Below the pieces are notes generated by a model that worked only from the letters and a program-made list of their open reading frames with translations, did no database searches and was not told where the DNA came from. A stretch of DNA of 39,576 nucleotides from Deltaproteobacteria bacterium (GTDB lineage: Bacteria; Desulfobacterota; GWC2-55-46). The stretch covers positions 1-39,576 of the forward strand of contig JAIOIE010000007.1 of the NCBI GenBank assembly GCA_019912665.1. Direction: 5' to 3'. This document shows, one piece after another, positions 33,180 to 39,576 of this stretch (position 1 is its first letter; every line of letters starts with the position of its first letter). A program made the position numbers and the translations under genes.

Positions 33180-33779
33180 CTAGCTGAAGCCGCCCAGCGC
33201 GGCTTTGACCTTTACAATGTACTTTTCGCCGCTTACCGGGAGGTTCCCCCTGTAATACCGTGCTATGCCCTCCTCGAAGCCCCAGCGCCTTATGTTCTCG
33301 GCAAGTATCCGGCACCCGACGTTTATGTTATTGTCTATGTCGAAGAGCGTGCCGTGGACCCCGAGCTCCCTTTTCCAGAACGGCATCACCTGCATTAGCC
33401 CCTGCGCCCCCTTGCTGCTCACCGCAAAGGGGTTGGCGCTGGACTCGACCTTGATTATCGCGGCGACAAGGCCGGGCTCAAGCCCGTACCGGCTGCTGTA
33501 GCGGAGCACCGCCCTCCCTATCTCGCTTGCCTCCCTTTCGGTAAGGGACGGGTTCATTGCCGCAATCAAGCCCTGCCAGTACGCCCGGTCCGCCTCAAAT
33601 TGCCCTTGGGGGCTATATAGCCCTGCAAACGCCTCATCAAACGGCGCGCGTCCTCCGTTCCCGAAAAAGGCCGCGTTAGCCACAAGCCAGAACGGCAAAA
33701 AAACGGCGAGACAGAAAAAGAAAGAGGTATATTTGCCTGAGTGCCTCCTTCGGATGATACCCTCTCCCCTTAGCTCCAT
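33180..33779 (-). CDS. Lytic transglycosylase, SLT (MltC/Slt-like) domain
   Basis: This enzyme cleaves peptidoglycan glycan strands in the periplasm. From the ATG at 33779 (AAAGGAGG upstream) it has 199 residues: a basic N-terminus, one hydrophobic signal/anchor (about 19-36) and an SLT domain. The catalytic Glu is in IIKVESSANPFAVSSKGAQG, followed by LMQVMPFW and the later NINVGCRILAENIRRW and ARYYRGN motifs. It is a minimal single-domain form. Such enzymes remodel the wall generally or open it for envelope machines. No flagellar gene is adjacent, so no specific link is claimed. Confidence 0.9.
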   Translation of the reverse strand: MELRGEGIIRRRHSGKYTSFFFCLAVFLPFWLVANAAFFGNGGRAPFDEAFAGLYSPQGQFEADRAYWQGLIAAMNPSLTEREASEIGRAVLRYSSRYGLEPGLVAAIIKVESSANPFAVSSKGAQGLMQVMPFWKRELGVHGTLFDIDNNINVGCRILAENIRRWGFEEGIARYYRGNLPVSGEKYIVKVKAALGGFS

Positions 33780-33979
33780 CGGCCAATCCTCCTTTCTAGA
33801 AGCAGAGCTAAAAAGACTCTTCCATGCAGCGAGCCGCGCACCATGCCTCAAAAAGCGGGTTTCATTCGGCTCATAAAGTATAGCCGGGGTTTTCCGTTTC
33901 TGCACAAGGACAGTACAGGAGGGCTTGCGCCGTCAGGCCTTCCTGCTATCCTTTTGTTGTGACCGGACGGAGGTATTGA

Positions 33980-34597
33980 ATGGGCAAATGGACCATATCG
34001 GCCGTTTTGGCCGCCCTCCTGGCCTCTGCGGCTGTGGAGGCGGAGATAAGCCGTATCGGGGCAGCGGAGCCGCGGTATTCCTTCAGCGTGAAAACCGCTA
34101 TGGATACTGTCTCCCGCTGGCCCGACGCGTCAAGGGAAGCTGCAATGGAGATGATCGGGAAGTACGGGGCCCCTGACGGCATTACAGGGGAGGTCGTTTA
34201 TTGGAGAAATAGGGGCGAATGGCTTGAGATAATAATCAGAAAAAATGGGGCGCCTCATAATTTCCCGGTGCCCCACGAGGACGTGCTCGAGCAGGTCGTG
34301 GCCTATGAGGTCCCTCCGGGCAGGCACAACGACCTCGCCGTATTTAACGGGAGTGTGGTCGCCGAGCGCACGCGGGGGACCCTATCGGCTCGCTGCCGGA
34401 GCGAGGCCATGAACTATGTCGCCCTGAACCTCGCGCATGAAATCATAACTGAGAGCATTACCATTGAGGCCGCAAGAGAGAGTTTCGCCGCGATAATCCG
34501 CGACCATATGGAGGGGAAAATGCACCGGTATGCGCGCGGCCTGCAATTCAGGCTGGAAAGGCCTGACGAGACGGGCGATACGGACTTCGCTTTTTAA
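33980..34597 (+). CDS. Hypothetical exported protein, 205 residues
   Basis: I do not recognise a family. A signal peptide is visible (about 1-20, WTISAVLAALLASAAVEA). The mature protein has a segment SREAAMEMIGKYGAPDGITG followed by VVYWRNRGEWLEIIIRKNG, then a C-terminal helical region (NYVALNLAHEIITESITIEA). ACGGAGG precedes the ATG by 7 bases. It is transcribed away from the transglycosylase and converges with the hybrid kinase. It is probably periplasmic. Confidence 0.75.
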   Translation: MGKWTISAVLAALLASAAVEAEISRIGAAEPRYSFSVKTAMDTVSRWPDASREAAMEMIGKYGAPDGITGEVVYWRNRGEWLEIIIRKNGAPHNFPVPHEDVLEQVVAYEVPPGRHNDLAVFNGSVVAERTRGTLSARCRSEAMNYVALNLAHEIITESITIEAARESFAAIIRDHMEGKMHRYARGLQFRLERPDETGDTDFAF

Positions 34598-34643
34598 AAA
34601 GGTGCGCTGATGCGGCGGTCAAGCCACCTAGCCATCAGCATAA

Positions 34644-36890
34644 TCAGTGCGCCCCGCCGTTCAGAAACCGTCCCACGAGCGCCATCATTTCCCGGGCCTT
34701 GTACGGCTTCGAGATGACGCCGGAGAAGCCGAACTTGCCGTAATCCGACATGACCGGGTCGTCGGAGTAGCCGCTTGAGACTATCACCTTCGCGGCGGGG
34801 TCTATTTCGAGGACGCGGCGGACGGCTTCCTTCCCGCCCATGCCCGCAGGGATGGTAAGGTCCATTATGACGAGGTCGAAGCCCCTGCCCTCTGACCTGG
34901 CCTCATCGAAAAGAGCAACCGCCTCGGCCCCGTCCTTTGTTAATTCCACCTCGCATTCCATGCTCTTCAGCATCTCCCCCAGGGCTTCCCTTATGGTCTC
35001 GTCGTCGTCCATGACCAATACCCTGCCATTATGCGAAGCCGGCAGGCATTGGTCCCTCAGCGCGCACGCGTCGGCTGACGCCGGGAGATAGACGGAGAAG
35101 ACCGAACCCTTTCCGGGTGTGGACTCCACCTCTATGAACCCGCCGTGATTCTTTACGACCGAATAGGCCGCGGCAAGGCCGAGCCCGCTCCCCTCTTCCT
35201 TGGTGGTATAATACGGGTCGAAGACCTTTTCAAGGTCCGACTCCGGTATCCCTCCGCCGCTATCTTCCACGCGTATGCACACATGCGGCGAGCCGACCGG
35301 ACGGCCCCTGGCGGAAGAGGCATTGAACGCGCTCACTTTTATCAAGCCCCCGGATGGCATTGCCTCATCGGCGTTGACGATTATATTCTGAAGGGCCTGG
35401 GAGAGCATTCCCTCGTCCGCCTCGACCGGCAGGAGGCCGGGCTCAATCGAAAACTCGCATTTCGATTTGGATCCAGCGGTAACGAACGAACACCAGTCGG
35501 CTATTACGTTTTCAAGGTACAGTATGCTCTTTACCGGGGCCCCTCCCTTTGCGAACGTAAGGAACTGGCGCACCAGCCGCTTGGCCTCATTACAGGCCTT
35601 CTCCGCCTCCCTGAGCCGCCCCGAAACCTTCTCGTCGGCCCCGTAGAAAAGCGCGAGCGAGACGTTGCCGATTATCCCTGTGAGCAGGTTATTGAAATCG
35701 TGCGCTATGCCGCCCGCTAGCCTGCCGAGGGATTCGAGCTTCTGCGCCTTTATGAACTCGGCCTCAAGCCCTTTCCTCAATGTGATGTCCTTGACCGTAG
35801 CGCAGTAGTTTAGGATATTGCCCTCCGGGTCCCTTATTAAGAAAGGGCTTATGATGACGGGAAACAGGCTTCCGTCCTTCCTCCTGAAAACGAACTCATA
35901 ATCGCCATCCTTCCCGGCTTTCATATCCGAAAAGGCCGCCTCTATCCTGGTTATCTCCTCCTCGGGCCAGTAAGGCATCGGGGCCTTTCTCCCGGCAAGC
36001 TCCTCTTTCTTATAGCCGAGCATCTCGAAAAAAGCCGGATTCCCGTCCACGAACCTCCGTTCGCCGTCGAACATGCTGAAGCCGTCGTGCATGGCCTTAA
36101 TAAGGCTCTCCGTGCGGTTCTTGCTGTCGATAAGGGCCCGCTCGTACTCGACCCTCTCGGTTATGTCCTTGAAAATGCCGAGTATGCGTCCGCCCTCGCC
36201 GAATGAGAGCGGGGCCGCGCTTATCTGGACCTGTACTATGGAACCGTCCTTCCTTATGACCTCCCCGTCGTAGTCCGCGGCCCTGCCTTTCGCCGAGTGG
36301 GCGGCGAACTTGCGCCTGTATTCATCGGCCTTTTCAGCGGGATGGAGCCTCGACTGGTGCATGCCGAGAAGCTCTTCCCTCGTCCAGCCGGTAAGGACCT
36401 CGGCTTCCTTATTGGCATCGACAAGAAAGCCTGTCTCCATGTCGGCCAGGAAGGCGGCGTCATTTAAGTTCTCGAAGAGGTGCCTGTATTTCTCCTCCGA
36501 GACCCGGAGCCGCTCCTCGGCCATCCTGTAATCGGTTATGTCCCTGGCCATTACGACCGCCCCTGCTATTGCCCCGTCGTAATCAAGATAAGGATAGTAG
36601 GTGACGTTCATGAACCTGCGGCCGGCCTCCCGAAAGGTGAACCATGCCCTGTAATTTACGACCTCTCCGGCAAAACAGCGGTCCAGGTAGTCTTTTACGA
36701 AATTTTTGAATACGGTCTCACCCAGGAGCTCGGGGACCTTGCGGCCGACGATCTCCTCCCTCTTCTTTCCATGGGCTTTCAGGTATGCGTAACTTACAAT
36801 CAGGTATTCGTAATTCCTGCCGACTATCGAGATATGGTCTGGGGAAGGAGAGATGAACCGCTCGTAAAACTTGAGGAATTCCTGTGCCAT
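34644..36890 (-). CDS. Hybrid histidine kinase with three PAS domains
   Basis: This 748-residue protein has no membrane segment, so it should sense an internal cue. Order: PAS1 (about 10-125), PAS2 (about 130-250), PAS3 (about 260-375, KKEELAGRKAPMPYWPEEEI), HisKA with H397 in AGGIAHDFNNLLTGIIGN, and the ATPase domain (N box IIVNADEAM, DSGGGIP, GSGLGLAAAYSVVKNHGG). A C-terminal receiver follows, with DDD at 628-630 and predicted phospho-acceptor D677 in VIMDLTIP. The ATG at 36890 has AGGAG upstream; the open frame extends further back without support. It stands alone, so its output partner is unknown. Confidence 0.93.
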   Translation of the reverse strand: MAQEFLKFYERFISPSPDHISIVGRNYEYLIVSYAYLKAHGKKREEIVGRKVPELLGETVFKNFVKDYLDRCFAGEVVNYRAWFTFREAGRRFMNVTYYPYLDYDGAIAGAVVMARDITDYRMAEERLRVSEEKYRHLFENLNDAAFLADMETGFLVDANKEAEVLTGWTREELLGMHQSRLHPAEKADEYRRKFAAHSAKGRAADYDGEVIRKDGSIVQVQISAAPLSFGEGGRILGIFKDITERVEYERALIDSKNRTESLIKAMHDGFSMFDGERRFVDGNPAFFEMLGYKKEELAGRKAPMPYWPEEEITRIEAAFSDMKAGKDGDYEFVFRRKDGSLFPVIISPFLIRDPEGNILNYCATVKDITLRKGLEAEFIKAQKLESLGRLAGGIAHDFNNLLTGIIGNVSLALFYGADEKVSGRLREAEKACNEAKRLVRQFLTFAKGGAPVKSILYLENVIADWCSFVTAGSKSKCEFSIEPGLLPVEADEGMLSQALQNIIVNADEAMPSGGLIKVSAFNASSARGRPVGSPHVCIRVEDSGGGIPESDLEKVFDPYYTTKEEGSGLGLAAAYSVVKNHGGFIEVESTPGKGSVFSVYLPASADACALRDQCLPASHNGRVLVMDDDETIREALGEMLKSMECEVELTKDGAEAVALFDEARSEGRGFDLVIMDLTIPAGMGGKEAVRRVLEIDPAAKVIVSSGYSDDPVMSDYGKFGFSGVISKPYKAREMMALVGRFLNGGAH

Positions 36891-36999
36891 ACGGCTTCTC
36901 CTGATGGCTTTTGAAAAGGATGGGCGCCACAGGTTCAAACATTTACACACCCTGGGCGGCGCCATACCCGGGCAGGAAGCATTCCCATCCGGCACTGGA

Positions 37000-37029
37000 A
37001 TTATATCACAACCGTAACCACCCTGTCAT
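37000..37029 (-). promoter_or_regulatory. Sigma-70 promoter of hybrid kinase
   Basis: The minus strand reads ATGACA, an 18-base spacer and TATAAT, with TGA just before the -10 box (extended -10). Transcription would start near 36993, giving a leader of about 100 bases. Confidence 0.68.
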
Positions 37030-37090
37030 CCGCTTAAAGGCGGGCGGCGCAGCCCTCCCGGACTTCGGCTATAATCGCAAATAGGTAAAA

Positions 37091-38299
37091 ATGCCAGAAG
37101 ACATATCGAAAATCAGGATAGACAAGACTATCGGGAAAAGGGGTTACCGAAGACGGAGCAGGAGGCCTTTTTACTGGGGGGCCGCCCTTATGCTCCTCTT
37201 TCTCGCCGCCTATTTAATATTCCGCGCCCTGAGCGAGATATCGGTAAGGGCGGCGGAGGTCTCCATTACATACCCCTCAGAGGGCCTCACGGTACTTAAC
37301 GCGAGCGGCTATGTCGCCGCCGAACGGAAAGCCGCGCTCTCCTCGAAAATAACCGGCAGGCTCGTCTGGCTCGGGGTCGAGGAAGGGAGCGCGGTCAAAA
37401 AGGGGCAGATCGTCGCGCGCCTCGAAAGCTCCGACCTTGAGGCCGCGCTCGACGAGGCCAGGGCTTCTCTCAGGGCCTCCAGGGACAATATGGAGGCGGC
37501 AAGGGCCGAGTTCGAGGACGCAAGGAACGACTTCCGTAGGAAAAAGGAGCTTATGGAGATGGAGTTCATTGCACGGAGCGTCTTCGAGGCCGCCGATGCC
37601 CGGCTTAAGAAGGCGGAGGCCTCTTTCGAGGCGGCCAGGGCCGGTGTCAAGGCCGCCGAAGCGACAGAGCGGGGCGCCAGCGCCTCGCTCGGCTTTACCG
37701 AAATAAGGGCCCCGTTCAGCGGGGTCGTTCTCACCAAGAACGCAGACATAGGCGACATCGTCACCCCGATCGGCGCGGCGGCCGATGCCAAGGCGGCTGT
37801 AGTGACGGTCGCGGACATGGATACGCTCTATGTCGAGGCTGACATCTCGGAAGCGAATATTGGGAAAGTATACGCGGGGATGCCGTGTGAAATTCAGCTC
37901 GATTCATTACCTGACGAAAGGAAGAGAGGGACCGTACACATGATCGTGCCGACAGCCGACAGGACCAAGGCCTCTGTCATGGTCAAGGTCAGGTTCCTGG
38001 ACGGCACGGAAATGGTGCTCCCGGAGATGAGCGCTAAAGTGGCCTTCCTGTCAAGGGCCCCTGCCCCTGAAGAAAACGAGCCGCGCCCGACAGTGCCCGG
38101 ACAGTCGGTCGTCTCGGAGGAGGGACGCGATTTTGTTTTCCTCATCGAGGGCGGAAGGGCGAGGAAAAAGGAGGTAAGTACAGGGGAAAAGATAGGAGAG
38201 GCCGTGGAGGTATCCGGGGTGGAGCCCGGGACAAGAATTGTCCTCTCGCCTTCCGAGGATCTGCAGGACGGCTCGAGGATAGAGATCATACAGGAATAA
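37091..38299 (+). CDS. MacA-like periplasmic adaptor protein
   Basis: This 402-residue membrane-fusion protein has a basic N-terminus, one transmembrane anchor (about 27-47) and lipoyl halves (SSKITGRLVWLGVEEGSAVK and FTEIRAPFSGVVLTKNADIG). A coiled-coil hairpin (about 115-205) and beta-barrel and membrane-proximal regions follow. It belongs to the adaptor class that works with MacB/FtsX-type transporters. Its stop overlaps the next ATG by one base (TAATG), so the operon is coupled. A TATAAT box lies at 37070-37075 but lacks a good -35 partner. Substrate unknown. Confidence 0.9.
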   Translation: MPEDISKIRIDKTIGKRGYRRRSRRPFYWGAALMLLFLAAYLIFRALSEISVRAAEVSITYPSEGLTVLNASGYVAAERKAALSSKITGRLVWLGVEEGSAVKKGQIVARLESSDLEAALDEARASLRASRDNMEAARAEFEDARNDFRRKKELMEMEFIARSVFEAADARLKKAEASFEAARAGVKAAEATERGASASLGFTEIRAPFSGVVLTKNADIGDIVTPIGAAADAKAAVVTVADMDTLYVEADISEANIGKVYAGMPCEIQLDSLPDERKRGTVHMIVPTADRTKASVMVKVRFLDGTEMVLPEMSAKVAFLSRAPAPEENEPRPTVPGQSVVSEEGRDFVFLIEGGRARKKEVSTGEKIGEAVEVSGVEPGTRIVLSPSEDLQDGSRIEIIQE

Positions 38300-38997
38300 T
38301 GGCAGGAATAATGGAAAGCGCGCTTGTGAGCATACGAGGGATAAACAAGTCTTACACGCGGGGCAGCCGCGTGATACCCGTGCTCCGCGATATTAATCTC
38401 GATATTGAAAAGGCCGGCTTCATGGCGCTCATGGGCCCTTCGGGCTCGGGAAAGAGCACCCTCCTTAACCTCATAGCCGGAATAGACCGGCCCGACAGCG
38501 GCACAATCGAGATAGGCGGCATAGAGACCACCTACCTTACCGAGGCCGAGCTCGCCTCCTGGCGCTCGGACCACGTTGGCTTCATATTCCAGTTCTATAA
38601 CCTCATGCCGGTCCTTACCGCCATCGAAAACGTCGAGCTTCCGCTCCTACTGAAAGACATGCCGCGAAAAGAGCGGCGAGAGAGGGCCGGGACGCTCCTT
38701 GGGCTCGTGGGCCTTTCGGAGCGCCTGGACCATTACCCCGGCGAATTATCTGGCGGGGAGCAGCAGAGGGTCGCCATATCGAGGGCAATGGTCACGGACC
38801 CTACCATACTCGTCGCCGACGAGCCTACCGGCGACCTGGACATGGAATCCGCGGAAGAGGTGCTGCACCTTATGGAGCGGCTCAACAAGGAATTCGGTAA
38901 GACCATCATACTCGTCACGCACGACCCGAGGGCCGCCGGGAAGGCGCGCACCGTAAGACGCCTCGAAAAGGGCTACCTTAATGCCGGTACTCCTTAA
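38299..38997 (+). CDS. ABC transporter ATPase (MacB/LolD-like)
   Basis: This 232-residue nucleotide-binding subunit has Walker A GPSGSGKST at about 47-55, signature LSGGEQQRVAISRAM and Walker B ILVADEPTGDLD, the typical LolD/MacB/FtsE set. It is a separate subunit, not fused to a permease as in enteric MacB. A second ATG at 38311 is an equally possible start. It overlaps the adaptor by 1 bp and the permease by 17 bp. Confidence 0.95.
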   Translation: MAGIMESALVSIRGINKSYTRGSRVIPVLRDINLDIEKAGFMALMGPSGSGKSTLLNLIAGIDRPDSGTIEIGGIETTYLTEAELASWRSDHVGFIFQFYNLMPVLTAIENVELPLLLKDMPRKERRERAGTLLGLVGLSERLDHYPGELSGGEQQRVAISRAMVTDPTILVADEPTGDLDMESAEEVLHLMERLNKEFGKTIILVTHDPRAAGKARTVRRLEKGYLNAGTP

Positions 38998-39576
38998 GGT
39001 GCTCATAAGAAACGCCTTCCGCCACAGGCTCCGCACCATGCTCACCATCCTCGGCATGGCGGTCGCGATACTCTCCTTCGGTCTCCTCCGGACGGTCGTG
39101 GACGCCTGGTACGCCGGGGTAGAGGCCTCGGCCGCGAACAGGCTCATAACCCGTAACGCCATCTCCCTTTCCTTTTCGCTGCCCCTTTCCTATTACGAAA
39201 AGATACGGCAGGTCGAGGGGGTAGTGAAGCTCTCATACGGCAACTGGTTCGGAGGCGTGTACGGGGACGAGCGGAAATTCTTCGCAAACTTCGCGGTGCA
39301 GGCGGAAAGCTACCTCGATATCGCGACTGAATTCGTCCTCAACCCCGAGGAGAAGAACGCGTATCTAAAGGACAGGAAAGGCGCGATAGCCGGACGGAAG
39401 CTTGCTGAAAGGTTCGGCTGGGAACCCGGCGATATCATCACCCTGACAGGCACCGTCTTCCCTGGAGACTGGGAATTTACGATCAAGGGCATTTACAGGG
39501 GCCGGGACGATACCGTCGACGAGAGCCTTTTCTTTTTTCATTGGGAATACCTGAACGAGACCCTTGAGTCTGTCTC
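38981..39576 (+). CDS. FtsX/MacB-like ABC permease (partial)
   Basis: The open frame from ATG 38981 runs to the window edge without a stop. The protein starts with a basic segment (VLIRNAFRHRLRTMLTILG), then a transmembrane helix (MAVAILSFGLLRTVV), followed by a periplasmic domain resembling MacB_PCD (AIAGRKLAERFGWEPGDIIT, LTGTVFPGDWEFTIKGIY). About 198 residues are visible; the remaining three helices lie outside. With the two preceding genes it forms a tripartite MacAB-like or lipoprotein-type transporter. Confidence 0.9.
   Translation, partial: MPVLLKVLIRNAFRHRLRTMLTILGMAVAILSFGLLRTVVDAWYAGVEASAANRLITRNAISLSFSLPLSYYEKIRQVEGVVKLSYGNWFGGVYGDERKFFANFAVQAESYLDIATEFVLNPEEKNAYLKDRKGAIAGRKLAERFGWEPGDIITLTGTVFPGDWEFTIKGIYRGRDDTVDESLFFFHWEYLNETLESV

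Noticed and set aside
34598-34643. Possible bidirectional terminator between the convergent exported protein and hybrid kinase genes
   Set aside because: CTGATG and CATCAG can pair, but the stem is short, the loop is long and there is no T run on either strand.

Overview
This window carries most of a bacterial flagellar basal-body/export gene cluster on the minus strand (about 1-23,540), followed by accessory metabolic, transport and signalling genes. The DNA is GC-rich, with heavy AGG (Arg) and ATA (Ile) codon use. Gene content (FlgS/FlgR-type two-component system, a second NtrC-family regulator, a FliK-FlgD-FlgE block, M29 aminopeptidase, flavo-diiron protein) suits a motile Gram-negative bacterium of deltaproteobacterial (Desulfobacterota-like) or Nitrospirota-like type. 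The phylum cannot be fixed from this sequence alone.

Motility region, read in the direction of transcription (right to left). A FleQ/FlrA-like sigma-54 activator (22033-23490) has a textbook sigma-70 promoter. Four downstream units each begin with a recognisable -24/-12 sigma-54 promoter: (a) periplasmic TPR protein - FlgS-like kinase - FlgR-like activator; (b) flgB-flgC-fliE-fliF-fliG-fliH-fliI-fliJ-motE-like, closed by a hairpin terminator; (c) fliK-flgD-flgE, closed by a strong terminator; (d) fliL-fliM-fliN-fliO-fliP-fliQ-fliR-flhB-flhA, running off the left edge. This reads as a tiered circuit: sigma-70 makes the master regulator, and sigma-54 with NtrC-family activators makes the rod/MS-ring/export, hook and C-ring/export-gate genes. 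flhA contains a two-base frameshift as given.

Accessory region (23,680-29,200). An M29 aminopeptidase and a SnoaL-like protein lie on the plus strand. A low-GC AbiU2-type HEPN gene sits between two inverted copies of a 33-bp hairpin repeat. It lies next to an orphan promoter/Shine-Dalgarno/start codon that has lost its gene. A CNT nucleoside transporter, YjbQ and a flavo-diiron protein follow on the minus strand.

Transport and signalling region (29,240-39,576). A minus-strand HlyD - ABC ATPase - ABC-2 permease export operon is followed by an unknown 140-residue protein, a soluble-type lytic transglycosylase, a divergent exported hypothetical protein and a triple-PAS hybrid histidine kinase. 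At the right end, on the plus strand, is a MacA-like adaptor - MacB/LolD-like ATPase - FtsX-like permease operon, cut by the window edge. I saw no tRNA, rRNA, CRISPR array or IS transposase. No intergenic gap exceeds 300 bp.
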